The notes: generated by a model from the sequence alone, not told the origin. Counted from the stretch's first letter, positions 26,258 to 35,525 are shown. The stretch: 64,000 bases of DNA from JANPLD01 sp964445765 (GCA_964445765.1 CAYULD010000001.1:124001-188000), one strand, 5' to 3'. Made by a program: numbers and translations.

Positions 26258-26866
26258 TTAAATCTCTAATTCTTGATTTATTCCATAAATTTTTGAATTA
26301 AATATATTTTTTGCAGAAATAGGTATTTCTTCATTTAATCTTCCTCTAAGTTGCATCCATCTTGGTGTAATGTCTGACCATACTTCTTTAGAATAATAGC
26401 TATCAATCATTATGGCCGCTTCTATTCTTTCTCTAATTCTCTTGTCACAATTTTTGTAAATAAAAATTCCTAATTTTGAGAGAAACTTATTTAATTCTGA
26501 AATGTAATAAGTTTTATTTTTAATAAAATGTTCTTTATATTTATTATAATCACTCCATCCATGCCAGACTTCTGTTCTAATTAGATTATCTAAATCATTA
26601 GAATCTAATATGGTATATTTTCCAACCTTAAAATTATAAAGGTGTTGAGCAAGTCTCTTTTTTGTCGATTTTGTATGACCAGCTGACTCCAATACATATC
26701 CATTATTATACTTTATACAAAAAATATAAACGCCTTCAATATCAGGGCAAACATTTAGATTAGATGCATCCTCAAATCCTTTTAAGCAATATGGACCATC
26801 CCAGTTTAATATTAATTTACTTATTTTCTTAGAGTCTCTAAGCCTATTAAAACAAAATCTTTTCAT
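26258..26866 (-). CDS. GIY-YIG-like domain protein inserted between panC and panB
   Basis: The 202-residue protein resembles the GIY-YIG nuclease fold: GVY at 45-47, then YVLESAGHT at 57-65, R71, H75 and a possible catalytic Glu149 (RIRERIEAAI). The usual second motif YIG is changed to YVLESAG, so activity is uncertain. The rest has no recognised domain. Gaps to both neighbours are tiny (10 and 5 bp), so it is transcribed with the pan genes although it has no obvious place in the pathway. Probably a captured accessory gene. Confidence 0.55.
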   Translation of the reverse strand: MKRFCFNRLRDSKKISKLILNWDGPYCLKGFEDASNLNVCPDIEGVYIFCIKYNNGYVLESAGHTKSTKKRLAQHLYNFKVGKYTILDSNDLDNLIRTEVWHGWSDYNKYKEHFIKNKTYYISELNKFLSKLGIFIYKNCDKRIRERIEAAIMIDSYYSKEVWSDITPRWMQLRGRLNEEIPISAKNIFNSKIYGINQELEI

Positions 26867-26871
26867 ATGTA

Positions 26872-27705
26872 TTAAAAACTAACATTATCTATAAGCCTTG
26901 TTTTGCCTATATATCCAGCAAAAAATATTCTAGCATAATCAGAATATTGATTAAGTAATTCTAAATTTGAACTATCTCTAAATTCTAAATAATCAATTTT
27001 AGAAAAGCCTAAATTTGTAATTTCATTTTTAGCAGAAGATAAAATTTTTTCTGCATTATTCTTATTTCTAAAATCTTCTAACGCCTTAAATAAAATTTTA
27101 TTTACTTTGCCCGCATTATGCCTTTCCTCTTGGCTTAAATAAACATTTCTTGAAGATAGTGCAAGCCCATCTGCCTCACGAATTGTGGGAGCTGTTATAA
27201 TTTTTATATCAAAATCTAACGCTTTAACCATCTGATTTATAATAAAAACCTGCTGAAAATCCTTCTCACCAAATATAGAAAAATCTGGCTGTATAATATT
27301 AAATAATTTTGCAACAATTAAACAAACGCCATCAAAATGATTTTTTCTAAAAGCACCGCACAAAATATCTGTTTTTTCTAAAGGTAAAATTTTGAAGTTA
27401 TTTACATTATAAATTTCATTAACATCAGGAATAAAAACCGCATCACATGCTGAAATTATAAGTTTTTCAATATCTTCCTTTTCGGTTCTTGGATAAATAG
27501 AAAAATCCTCACCTTGTGCAAATTGTGTTGGATTTACAAAAATAGAACATATAACAAAATCTGCTTTTTGTTTTGCAATTTCAACAAGTGAGATATGACC
27601 TTTATGCAAAGCCCCCATTGTTGGAACAAAAGCAATTGACTTGCCACTTGCTTTGAGATTATTAACAAATAGTTTGATTTCTGATTTAGTTTTGAAAATT
27701 TTCAT
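26872..27705 (-). CDS. panC: Pantothenate synthetase
   Basis: PanC joins pantoate and beta-alanine using ATP. The 277-residue protein has FVPTMGALHKGHISLV (HIGH-type nucleotide site), FVNPTQFAQGEDFSIYPRT, FGEKDFQQVFIINQMV, and the KMSKS-like LALSSRNVYLSQEER. The start at 27705 is only 2 bp from the divergent zapE start, so each promoter must lie inside the other gene. First gene of the panC-(GIY-YIG)-panB set. Confidence 0.95.
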   Translation of the reverse strand: MKIFKTKSEIKLFVNNLKASGKSIAFVPTMGALHKGHISLVEIAKQKADFVICSIFVNPTQFAQGEDFSIYPRTEKEDIEKLIISACDAVFIPDVNEIYNVNNFKILPLEKTDILCGAFRKNHFDGVCLIVAKLFNIIQPDFSIFGEKDFQQVFIINQMVKALDFDIKIITAPTIREADGLALSSRNVYLSQEERHNAGKVNKILFKALEDFRNKNNAEKILSSAKNEITNLGFSKIDYLEFRDSSNLELLNQYSDYARIFFAGYIGKTRLIDNVSF

Positions 27706-27707
27706 TA

Positions 27708-28841
27708 ATGTTTGACTTAGAAAATACAGATTTAGAAAATAATTCCAGACTTATTCTAACCTATAATAATCTTGTAACAAGCGGAAAAATTAGGGCAGAT
27801 AAAGCCCAAGTTTTATTAGTGGAAAAATTATCCCTGCTATCTCAAAGAATTTTTAAGAATTTTGAAAAAGATAATAGATTAGTTAATAAAATAATCAGAA
27901 TTAAGAAAAAGCCCCCTAAGGGCTTGTATATTTATGGCGGAGTTGGAAGGGGAAAATCTATGCTAATGGATTTATTTTTCAACCATCTTGATAATCGTAT
28001 TTCTAAAAGAAGGGTTCACTTTCACGCTTTTATGAATGAAATTCACGATAGAATATTTCAAAAAAGAAAAGTTAGTGATTCTAATGATATTCTAAAAGAT
28101 GTTGCCAATGATATTTCATCTGAGGTTAAAATTTTATGCTTTGATGAAATGCAAGTTAAAGATATTGCAGATGCAATGATTTTAGGAAGGCTTTTTGAAA
28201 CATTATTTGAAAATGGAATTATAATTATTGCAACTTCTAACCGCAACCCTGATGATTTATATAAAGATGGCTTACAGAGGGATAGATTTCTTCCCTTTAT
28301 AGATTTATTCAAGCAAAATATGGAGATTTTTGAAATTGAAAGCCCAACTGATTATCGCTTGCAACACATAAAAAATCTTAATCAAACTTACTTCTTTCCG
28401 CTTGGTGATGAAGCTGATAGATTTATTAAAAATGCATTTCTTGAATTAACCGGAGGTAATAATTCAGAAAAAACTTTTATAGAAGTTAAAGGCAGAAAAA
28501 TTGAAATTCCAAAAGCCTCAGGCGATGTTGCGGAATTTGATTTCAAAGATTTATGTGATAATAACCTTGGCAGTGAAGATTATATTGAATTAGCAAAAAC
28601 TTTTTCAACAATTATAATAAAAAACATACCTTGGCTTAAAAAAGATGATTACAATATTGCAATAAGATTTATTAAACTTATTGATGCACTTTATGAGCAG
28701 AAAACTAAGGTTATTATTTCAGCCACTTGCCCACCTAATGAAATTTATAATGAGGGTGAAGGCAGTTTTGAATTTGAAAGAACGGCCTCACGGCTTATAG
28801 AAATGCAAAGTGAAAAATATTTCAGCGAAGAACATTTATAA
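27708..28841 (+). CDS. zapE: Cell division ATPase ZapE (AFG1-like)
   Basis: ZapE is an AAA+ ATPase that associates with the division ring; its mitochondrial relative is AFG1/LACE1. The 377-residue protein has Walker A YGGVGRGKSMLMDLFF at about residue 75, RVHFHAFMNEIH, Walker B LCFDEMQVKDIADAMILGRL, and the ATSNRNPDDLYKDGLQR sensor region, all characteristic. The CDF gene follows after 4 bp on the same strand. Confidence 0.93.
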   Translation: MFDLENTDLENNSRLILTYNNLVTSGKIRADKAQVLLVEKLSLLSQRIFKNFEKDNRLVNKIIRIKKKPPKGLYIYGGVGRGKSMLMDLFFNHLDNRISKRRVHFHAFMNEIHDRIFQKRKVSDSNDILKDVANDISSEVKILCFDEMQVKDIADAMILGRLFETLFENGIIIIATSNRNPDDLYKDGLQRDRFLPFIDLFKQNMEIFEIESPTDYRLQHIKNLNQTYFFPLGDEADRFIKNAFLELTGGNNSEKTFIEVKGRKIEIPKASGDVAEFDFKDLCDNNLGSEDYIELAKTFSTIIIKNIPWLKKDDYNIAIRFIKLIDALYEQKTKVIISATCPPNEIYNEGEGSFEFERTASRLIEMQSEKYFSEEHL

Positions 28842-28845
28842 TATT

Positions 28846-29718
28846 ATGCTTTCAAAAATCAGTGATAAATCTCTAGAAAAATTTGCAGCAAATTATGCAG
28901 TTGGTGCGGTTTTTATTATTTTAGCTCTAAAATTAATTGCTTGGGTGCAAACTAATTCTCTATCAATTTTAACAACATTATTTGATTCATCGCTTGATAT
29001 TTTTATTTCTTTAATAAATCTTTTTGCAATTAAATATGCCCAAAAACCAGCAGATGATGATCACAAATTCGGACATACTGGAATAGAGGATATTGCTGGG
29101 TTTGCACAATCTATTTTTATTTTCGCTATTGCCTTATTTATCGGCTATGAGGCGTTAAATAGGTTTTTTTATATTTCTGAGGTTGAAAATAATAATTTTG
29201 GAATTTGGGCAATTTTAGTTTCAACGCTAATTAATGCTTCAGTTGTCGCACTTTATAAATATACTTTTAACAGAACAAAATCTCAAATTATTGAAGCGGA
29301 TTCTATTCACTATGTTTCAGATTTTTTTACAAATGTAATTGTAATATCTTGCTTAACTTTAAGGGGTGAAATTGGCTATTTTTTTGACATTGCGGTGGCA
29401 ATTTTTATATCAATTTATATGGTTTTAGGCTCTGTGAAAATTTTCAAACGCTCATTTGATAATATTATGGGTAAAGAAGCTGATGAAGAAACCATTGAAA
29501 AAATAAAATCTATTATTCACTTAAATTCAAAAATTATTGGCTTTCATAATCTAAAAACTAGGTTTATGGGCAGAAAGCTAATTATTTTAGTAGATATTGA
29601 TATTTCAGATGCAATTAGTTTTGTTGAAGCCCATAATATTGCTGATGAATTAGAGAAAAACTTAAAATTAGAATTTTCTGAGTGCGATGTTAATATTCAT
29701 ACTGACCCGCATAAATGA
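28846..29718 (+). CDS. Cation diffusion facilitator (FieF/YiiP-type)
   Basis: A full-length CDF exporter of about 290 residues with six hydrophobic segments and a C-terminal cytoplasmic domain. Metal-site motifs: LFDSSLDIFISLIN (helix 2), DDDHKFGHTGIEDIAGF and ADSIHYVSDFFTN (helix 5). The C-terminal domain has HNLKTRFMGRKLIILVDIDI and ends in VNIHTDPHK. FieF-like proteins export Fe2+/Zn2+; the actual metal is not shown by the sequence. An upstream ATG at 28810 lies inside zapE; ATG 28846 is used. Confidence 0.87.
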   Translation: MLSKISDKSLEKFAANYAVGAVFIILALKLIAWVQTNSLSILTTLFDSSLDIFISLINLFAIKYAQKPADDDHKFGHTGIEDIAGFAQSIFIFAIALFIGYEALNRFFYISEVENNNFGIWAILVSTLINASVVALYKYTFNRTKSQIIEADSIHYVSDFFTNVIVISCLTLRGEIGYFFDIAVAIFISIYMVLGSVKIFKRSFDNIMGKEADEETIEKIKSIIHLNSKIIGFHNLKTRFMGRKLIILVDIDISDAISFVEAHNIADELEKNLKLEFSECDVNIHTDPHK

Positions 29719-29757
29719 CTATAATTATCTGTTTTTTTGTAATATTAGATTATCATT

Positions 29758-30711
29758 CTAAAAATCTCTCAATTCTTTTGGTAGTTTGAAATTAACATTT
29801 TCAATTATGCCGTCCATAGTTTGTTGAACAACATTTTCATATCTTTCTTTAATAGTGTTTATAACACCATCAACTAATATTTCAGGGGCAGAAGCACCTG
29901 CGGTAATGCCAATTCTTTCAGCGTTTTCAAGCCATTCAAAATTAATAGAGTTAGCATCATCAATTAGATAAGAATTTGTTCCAAGCTCCTGCCCTAAATC
30001 TCTCAGCCTATTAGAATTAGAGCTATTTTTTGCACCTACAACCAACATTACATCAACTTGAGGTGCGAGAATTGCAACTGCATCTTGTCGGTTTTGTGTT
30101 GCGTAACAAATATCTTTTGTCTCAGGGCCTATAATATTGGGAAATCTTTTTTTGAGCTTATTTATTATGCCTTTAGTTTCATTAATACTAAGGGTTGTTT
30201 GCGTTACATAGGCTAAATTATTTTCATTATTAACCTTAATTTTATCAATGTCATCTTCGTTTTCTACAAGGATAACCCCATTTTTAACCCTTCCTGCAGT
30301 GCCTTCAACTTCTGGGTGGCCGTTATGACCAATTAAAATTATCTGCCTGCCTTCTTTTTCATTTCTAATTGCTTGATTATGAACTTTAGTAACTAATGGG
30401 CAAGTTGCATCTAAAATTGGCAGGCTTCTAAATTTGGCTTCCATCTCAACTTTTTCAGATACACCATGAGCAGAAAATATAACAACAGAGCCTTCTGGAA
30501 TTTTAGAAATTTCTTTTACAAAAACCGCACCTTTCCTTTTTAAGTCATCAACCACAAATTTATTATGAACAATTTCGTGGCGAACATAAACAGGTGAGCC
30601 ATATTTTTGAATGGCTTTTTCAACAATTTCAATCGCCCTATCAACGCCTGCACAAAAGCCTCTAGGCTGGGCAAGTATAATGATTTTTGAATTTTTTAGA
30701 TTGCCTTGCAT
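29758..30711 (-). CDS. ispH: 4-hydroxy-3-methylbut-2-enyl diphosphate reductase
   Basis: IspH (LytB) carries out the last step of the MEP isoprenoid pathway with a 4Fe-4S cluster. The three ligand cysteines are in place: RGFCAGVDRAI, DATCPLVTKVH and DICYATQNRQ. Also seen are EIVHNKFVVDDL, VIFSAHGVS and the SSNSNRLRDL substrate loop. Length 317 is normal. A MITE-like element lies 20 bp upstream of its start, so its promoter must overlap or lie within that element. Confidence 0.96.
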   Translation of the reverse strand: MQGNLKNSKIIILAQPRGFCAGVDRAIEIVEKAIQKYGSPVYVRHEIVHNKFVVDDLKRKGAVFVKEISKIPEGSVVIFSAHGVSEKVEMEAKFRSLPILDATCPLVTKVHNQAIRNEKEGRQIILIGHNGHPEVEGTAGRVKNGVILVENEDDIDKIKVNNENNLAYVTQTTLSINETKGIINKLKKRFPNIIGPETKDICYATQNRQDAVAILAPQVDVMLVVGAKNSSNSNRLRDLGQELGTNSYLIDDANSINFEWLENAERIGITAGASAPEILVDGVINTIKERYENVVQQTMDGIIENVNFKLPKELRDF

Positions 30712-30731
30712 TAATTAAAAGTAAATTTAAT

Positions 30732-30895
30732 GGGAGTGTTCACTATGTATAGATTGTCATCGCCCGAGTTGCGAAGCAACTATAGGGCGATCCATTAACC
30801 TATTGATTTGGATTACCCTATAATTTTTCTAAAGATTGATATCTTTATAAAAATTCGGGTAATGACAAATATATCTATGTTTAGTGAACACTCCC
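30732..30895. mobile_element. MITE-like palindromic element, copy 1
   Basis: A 164-bp element with imperfect terminal inverted repeats (GGGAGTGTTCACTATGTATA at one end, mirrored at the other). It is flanked by a perfect 8-bp direct repeat AATTTAAT (30724-30731 and 30896-30903), as expected of a target-site duplication. The interior has two further inverted repeats: CGCCC...GTTGCGAAGCAAC...GGGCG, and ATTACCC...GGGTAAT. It has no coding capacity. A second copy in reverse orientation is at 60539-60702 with about five mismatches. The rest of the 30712-30963 gap holds nothing else I can identify. Confidence 0.85.
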
Positions 30896-30963
30896 AATTT
30901 AATAAGATTGCGTTTTTATAGTTTAGAACTATATTTCAGGCAAATTAAAATTACTATAACATA

Positions 30964-31185
30964 ATGCCAGCTGATAAAAACACGCTTTTACAAACATTAT
31001 CAAGTGCTTTTCCTGATGCTAAAATTGATCTAAAATCTCTAACTGGTGATGATGATCACTGGGAAGTTTCAATTAATGATAAACAATTTAGCGGAATGAA
31101 TAGAATTTCTCAGCATAAATTAATCCAGAACTCTATTAAACACTTGAATATTCACGCAGTTTCTATTAAAACATCTTCCAACTAA
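30964..31185 (+). CDS. BolA family protein
   Basis: A 73-residue BolA-like protein with the pattern FPDAKIDLKSLTGDDDHWEV followed by FSGMNRISQHKLI and HAVSIKT, matching the class II KH-like fold. BolA proteins partner CGFS monothiol glutaredoxins in Fe-S cluster handling, and such a glutaredoxin is encoded 11 bp downstream, so the pair is functionally coherent. Confidence 0.9.
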   Translation: MPADKNTLLQTLSSAFPDAKIDLKSLTGDDDHWEVSINDKQFSGMNRISQHKLIQNSIKHLNIHAVSIKTSSN

Positions 31186-31196
31186 ATATATATTTT

Positions 31197-31544
31197 ATGA
31201 CTAATAATCTTGCAGAAAATCAACCACCTATTTTTCAATTCATTCAGCAACAACTTGATGCTAATGATGTTGTGTTATTTATGAAGGGAACACAAAAATT
31301 TCCAATGTGTGGCTTCTCTGGTGCTGTGGTTGCAATGCTTAATAATTTAGGCGTTAAATTCAAAGATTTTAATGTTTTAGAATCAGAAGAATTGAGGCAA
31401 GGCATCAAAGAATTTGCAGACTGGCCAACAATTCCACAACTTTACATTAAGGGTGAATTTATTGGTGGCTGCGATATAGCTAAGGAAATGTATAATTCAG
31501 GGGAGCTTCAAGCATTACTTAAAGAAAAACAAATTATTGCCTAG
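31197..31544 (+). CDS. grxD: Monothiol glutaredoxin (Grx4/GrxD type)
   Basis: The 115-residue protein carries the CGFS active site (FPMCGFSGAVV, Cys38), the preceding LFMKGTQ and the WPTIPQLYIKGEFIGGCDI glutathione-binding segment. Such proteins bind and transfer 2Fe-2S clusters together with BolA. It sits between bolA and lpxD and is probably cotranscribed with both. Confidence 0.95.
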   Translation: MTNNLAENQPPIFQFIQQQLDANDVVLFMKGTQKFPMCGFSGAVVAMLNNLGVKFKDFNVLESEELRQGIKEFADWPTIPQLYIKGEFIGGCDIAKEMYNSGELQALLKEKQIIA

Positions 31545-31548
31545 CCTA

Positions 31549-32514
31549 ATGCCTGATTCAAGATTTCACAAAAAGAATGGTATTTTCAAGGTTTCATATC
31601 TTGCTGAAATCTCTGGCTGTAAAATTCATAATAATAGTGGTGAAGATATAATAATTAAAGATGTTGCCTCACTTTCATCAGCAAATATTGGCGATATAAG
31701 TTTTCTACAAAACCCTAAATATATTGAAGCATTCACTAAAACTAATGCTTCTGCGTGTATAGTTAGTGAAAAATTTATTGAAAAAGCCCCAGAAAACTTA
31801 GTGTTGCTTATCTCTGAAAACCCTTATTATTCTTATGCTTTAGTTGCTGGCAAATTTTACAACAAAGAAAATAAGTTTTTAGAAATCTCAGAATTCGCAA
31901 ATGTTGATAGCACCGCAGATATAGGGAGTGGAACAATTATAAAGGCAGGTGTTTATATTGGTGCAGGTTGCATAATTGGTAAAAACTGCATTATTAATTC
32001 AAATGTAAATATTACTAATGCTATTATTGGTGATAATGTTATAATTCATAATGGTGCTTCCATTGGGCAAGATGGCTTTGGCTATGCTTTTCATAATGGC
32101 AAACATATTAAAGTTCCCCAACTTGGCAGGGTAATTATAGAAAATGATGTTGAAATTGGTGCAAACACAACAATTGATAGGGGTGCTGGCCCTGATACTA
32201 TAATTGGCGAAGGAACTAAAATTGATAATCTTGTGCAGATTGGTCATAATGTAAAAATTGGCAAACATTGTATTATCGTTTCTCAAGTTGGAATTTCAGG
32301 CTCCACTGAAATTGGTGATTATGTAATAATAGGTGGGCAAGCCGGAATTGCAGGGCATCTAAAAATTGGTAGCCAAGCCCAAATTGGTGCACAAGCTGGA
32401 ATTGCAAGGGATGTTGAAGCGGGTGCAAAGGTTAGTGGCACACCGGCAGTTCCAGTAAATCAATATCATAGACAAGCTATAATTCTTGATAAATTAGCCA
32501 ATAAAAAAAGTTAA
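31549..32514 (+). CDS. lpxD: UDP-3-O-acylglucosamine N-acyltransferase
   Basis: LpxD adds the second (N-linked) acyl chain in lipid A synthesis. After a small N-terminal domain, from about residue 100 the protein is a left-handed beta-helix of hexapeptide repeats (IGSGTIIKAGVYIGAG). It includes GQDGFGYAFHNGKHIKVPQLG and the catalytic His in NLVQIGHNVKIG. The first possible start (TTG 31537) overlaps grxD; ATG 31549 gives 321 residues and a 4-bp gap. The usual upstream neighbours bamA/rseP are absent here. Confidence 0.94.
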   Translation: MPDSRFHKKNGIFKVSYLAEISGCKIHNNSGEDIIIKDVASLSSANIGDISFLQNPKYIEAFTKTNASACIVSEKFIEKAPENLVLLISENPYYSYALVAGKFYNKENKFLEISEFANVDSTADIGSGTIIKAGVYIGAGCIIGKNCIINSNVNITNAIIGDNVIIHNGASIGQDGFGYAFHNGKHIKVPQLGRVIIENDVEIGANTTIDRGAGPDTIIGEGTKIDNLVQIGHNVKIGKHCIIVSQVGISGSTEIGDYVIIGGQAGIAGHLKIGSQAQIGAQAGIARDVEAGAKVSGTPAVPVNQYHRQAIILDKLANKKS

Positions 32515-32595
32515 AATCGCTTTTATTTATTTTTATTTAATATATTCAATTAGCTATATCATTTTTATTAAGAACAAAATCAAAAATCTGTTGAA

Positions 32596-33030
32596 ATGTC
32601 AGTTATAAATTTAGAGCAAATTAAAGAGCTTATACCCCATAGAGACCCAATTTTATTAGTTGATAGGGTGGAAGATGTTGTTGAAGGAGAATCCGCAACA
32701 GGTATAAAATTAGTTACACCTAATGAGCCAGTTTTGGCAGGGCATTTTCCAAATCACCCAGTTTATCCGGGGGTTTATATAGTTGAGGCAATGGCACAAA
32801 CTTGTGCAATTTTAGTTGCATATTCAGTTGCAGAGGCAAAAGGTAAAATTGTTTATTTTACTTCTATTGAAGAAGCAAAATTCAGAAAACCCGTTACGCC
32901 TAACGATACATTAAAAATCAAAGTTAAAAAACTTCAAAATCGTAAAAATTTATGGAAGTTTGAATGCTCAGCTTATGTTGATGAAACACTTGTTACTGAA
33001 GCTAAAATCTCAGCAATGATAATGGCTTAA
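32596..33030 (+). CDS. fabZ: 3-hydroxyacyl-ACP dehydratase FabZ
   Basis: FabZ dehydrates 3-hydroxyacyl-ACP in fatty acid elongation and competes with LpxA for substrate, which explains its conserved place in lpx operons. The 144-residue hot-dog protein has IPHRDPILLVDRV and the active-site stretch GHFPNHPVYPGVYIVEAMAQ (catalytic His and Glu). It lies 81 bp after lpxD and 16 bp before lpxA. Confidence 0.95.
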   Translation: MSVINLEQIKELIPHRDPILLVDRVEDVVEGESATGIKLVTPNEPVLAGHFPNHPVYPGVYIVEAMAQTCAILVAYSVAEAKGKIVYFTSIEEAKFRKPVTPNDTLKIKVKKLQNRKNLWKFECSAYVDETLVTEAKISAMIMA

Positions 33031-33046
33031 TTTACAATTTCATTTT

Positions 33047-33850
33047 ATGAATAAAATCCACAGCACTGCAATTATCGGGGATAATGTAAAACTTGGTAAC
33101 AATATTGAAATTGGTGCTTATGCAGTTATTTCTGGTAATGTAGAAATTGGTGATAATTGTAAAATTTATAATCACGCTTCAATAACTTCTGCTGAGAATG
33201 GAAAAACAATTATAGGCACTGGTAATAAATTTTTTCCTTTTTGCTCTATTGGAATTATTCCGCAAGATCTCAAATTCAACAATGAAGAATCTCACACAAT
33301 AATTGGCGATAATAACAATTTTAGGGAGCATACAACAATTCATAGTGGCACTAAAGGCGGTGGTAGTAAAACAATTATTGGTAGCAATAATTTATTTATG
33401 GTTGGTGTTCATATTGCTCATGATTGTATTGTTGGAAATCACATTATACTTGCAAATAATGCAACATTAGCTGGCCATGTTATTGTAGAAGATTATGCAA
33501 TTATTGGCGGGCTTTCTGCAATACATCAATTTGTAAGGGTTGGAACTCACGCTATGGTTGGCGGTATGAGTGGAATTGAAAGTGATGTTATACCATTCGG
33601 CAATGCTTATGGTGAAAGGGCAAGCCTGCAAGGCTTAAATTTAATTGGCCTAAAAAGAAGAAATTTCACACGAGATGCAATTATTCATATTCGCGAAGCC
33701 TTTGATGAAATTTTTGATAAAAACCAAGGCACAATAAATGAAAGGCTGAATATTTTATCTGAAAAATATAAAGATAATTTAGAAGTTATGCAGATTATAA
33801 ACTTTATAAAAAAAGCGGATAATCGTGCAATTTGTCAGCCTAAAAAATAA
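33047..33850 (+). CDS. lpxA: UDP-N-acetylglucosamine acyltransferase
   Basis: LpxA performs the first step of lipid A synthesis, 3-O-acylation of UDP-GlcNAc. The 267-residue hexapeptide-repeat trimer has IHSTAIIGDNVKLGNN at the start, the HIAHDCIVGNHIILANN segment carrying the catalytic His, and IGLKRRNFTRDAIIHIREAF at the C-terminal helical domain. Part of lpxD-fabZ-lpxA-lpxI. Confidence 0.96.
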   Translation: MNKIHSTAIIGDNVKLGNNIEIGAYAVISGNVEIGDNCKIYNHASITSAENGKTIIGTGNKFFPFCSIGIIPQDLKFNNEESHTIIGDNNNFREHTTIHSGTKGGGSKTIIGSNNLFMVGVHIAHDCIVGNHIILANNATLAGHVIVEDYAIIGGLSAIHQFVRVGTHAMVGGMSGIESDVIPFGNAYGERASLQGLNLIGLKRRNFTRDAIIHIREAFDEIFDKNQGTINERLNILSEKYKDNLEVMQIINFIKKADNRAICQPKK

Positions 33851-33856
33851 TATTTT

Positions 33857-34708
33857 ATGAATAAAATTGGCATTATTTCTGGCTCTGGAAGCCTGCCTTA
33901 TGAAATTGCTGAAATTGCTAAAAGTAAAAATATTGAGCCTTATTTTGTTTTTCTTAAAGGCTCTGCTGAAGAAACCGCTGAAAATTTACTAAAAAATAAA
34001 TCTAAAAATAAAAATTTAAAATTTCCACAAAATAATTTCATTTGGTCTAGCATTACAAATGTTGGTAAAATATTAAATTTTTTTGAAGAAAATTCCGTTA
34101 ATAATCTGCTGTTAGCTGGTGGTATAAAACGCCCACCTTTGCTTTCATTAATTCCAGATTTGACAGGTGCAAAATTACTAAAAAGGCTTCTTTCTCTTAG
34201 AAATGCAGGTGATGATTCTGCACTTAGAGAAATCATAAAATTTCTAGAGGAGCATAATTTTTCTGTTATTGGCGTTGCTGATATTGCCCCTGAATTACTA
34301 ACTAAAAAAGGCTTCATCACAAAAAATAAGCCTAATGAAAGACAATTATTTGATATTCAAAAAGGCTTTGAAGCAGCAGAAACTTTGGGCAAATTAGATA
34401 TTGGGCAAGCTGTAATTGTGCAAGATGGTGAAGTTTTAGGCGTTGAAGGTGCTGAGGGAACTGCCGAGCTTATTAAAAGATGCGCTAAACTTCAAAGGGG
34501 TGGCAAAGGTGCAATTTTAGTTAAATCCTGCAAACCTAACCAAGATAAAAGGGCTGATTTGCCTGCTATTGGCTTAAACACAATTTATATGCTAAAAGAT
34601 ATGAAATTCGCAGGAGTTGCATTATCTTCAGATGAGAGCATTATCTTAGATTTTGAAAACACAAAAACCCAAGCCGAAAAAGATAATATTTTTATTTATT
34701 CTAGTTAG
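33857..34708 (+). CDS. lpxI: UDP-2,3-diacylglucosamine pyrophosphatase LpxI
   Basis: LpxI replaces LpxH in alphaproteobacteria and cleaves UDP-2,3-diacylglucosamine to lipid X. The 283-residue protein has IGIISGSGSLPYEIAEIAKS, LLLAGGIKRP, GQAVIVQDGEVLGVEGAEGT and LVKSCKPNQDKRADLPAIG, all typical (former DUF1009). It follows lpxA by 6 bp. The usual next gene, lpxB, is missing; convergent mepA overlaps its end by 8 bp. Confidence 0.93.
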   Translation: MNKIGIISGSGSLPYEIAEIAKSKNIEPYFVFLKGSAEETAENLLKNKSKNKNLKFPQNNFIWSSITNVGKILNFFEENSVNNLLLAGGIKRPPLLSLIPDLTGAKLLKRLLSLRNAGDDSALREIIKFLEEHNFSVIGVADIAPELLTKKGFITKNKPNERQLFDIQKGFEAAETLGKLDIGQAVIVQDGEVLGVEGAEGTAELIKRCAKLQRGGKGAILVKSCKPNQDKRADLPAIGLNTIYMLKDMKFAGVALSSDESIILDFENTKTQAEKDNIFIYSS

Positions 34709-35525
34709 CTTCTAAAATTTCATCTTTTAGAATTTCTTTGCAACGATTTGGTAATCTTTCTAAAATTTGTTCTTCAGTAAGTTTTGCTTCAGCTTCTTTC
34801 TTAGATTTTGGTTGCTTAGCTTCATCACTAAACCACCAAGCAAGATCATTTCCACAGCCATCATCTTTAATTTCTTGCCCTTTTGAAATACATTCTTCAG
34901 AGCCTTGCGGACATTTCAAGCGAATATGAAAATGCTCATTATGCCCCCACCAAGGGCGAATTTTTTTCTGCCAGTCTTGATTTCTAAATTTTGAGCAATA
35001 ATAATTTTTGATGTTATAATTAACAAAAATTCTATCCACTTTTTCACTTTGTGCGAATAATTTTATTATATCTTCCTGATTAGAACCCCAATAAGAACTT
35101 ACAGATTTCAATTTTTCATCTGCCATATTTAGTGGTTTTATACTTGCCATATCTTGGCTAGATAAATTTTGTTTATCATCATAAAGCGTGAACCAAATAT
35201 CCGCATCAAGCCCTGTTTGATGAGAAGAATGAAGCATAAAAATTGGCCCACCATTCTTTTTTGAAATATCAGCTATAAGCAAATCTTTTCCCAACATTTC
35301 CTTAACGCGATAACTATAATCTTCAAGCAAGGCAATCATTTCAGGGTGGCCATAATTATGATTTCTTTCAATTCTAGGAAGTTTATAACCCTCACCATTT
35401 TTGTTAAGCTCTGCGGAATATAGAATACAGCCGTTATTATGCGTGCCAATCGCTTCAGATTTTCCCTCTGCTAAAGCTGAAAATGAGAAGAAAAACGCTA
35501 TTAAAAATGTAAAATATTTTTTCAT
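34701..35525 (-). CDS. mepA: Penicillin-insensitive murein DD-endopeptidase MepA
   Basis: MepA is a periplasmic LAS-family metallopeptidase that cuts peptidoglycan cross-links. The 274-residue protein has a signal peptide (KKYFTFLIAFFFSFSALAEG) and the zinc ligands in MLHSSHQTGLDADIWF and WWGHNEHFHIRLKCP. Also typical are the RNHNYGHPEMIALLEDYS start and a Cys-containing tail. Alone on the minus strand between lpxI and a response regulator gene. Confidence 0.93.
   Translation of the reverse strand: MKKYFTFLIAFFFSFSALAEGKSEAIGTHNNGCILYSAELNKNGEGYKLPRIERNHNYGHPEMIALLEDYSYRVKEMLGKDLLIADISKKNGGPIFMLHSSHQTGLDADIWFTLYDDKQNLSSQDMASIKPLNMADEKLKSVSSYWGSNQEDIIKLFAQSEKVDRIFVNYNIKNYYCSKFRNQDWQKKIRPWWGHNEHFHIRLKCPQGSEECISKGQEIKDDGCGNDLAWWFSDEAKQPKSKKEAEAKLTEEQILERLPNRCKEILKDEILEAN

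Noticed and set aside
30732..30895. Rho-independent terminator or attenuator for ispH
   Set aside because: The inverted repeats are followed by no T-run, and a copy with the same ends occurs elsewhere; the target duplication points to a mobile element.
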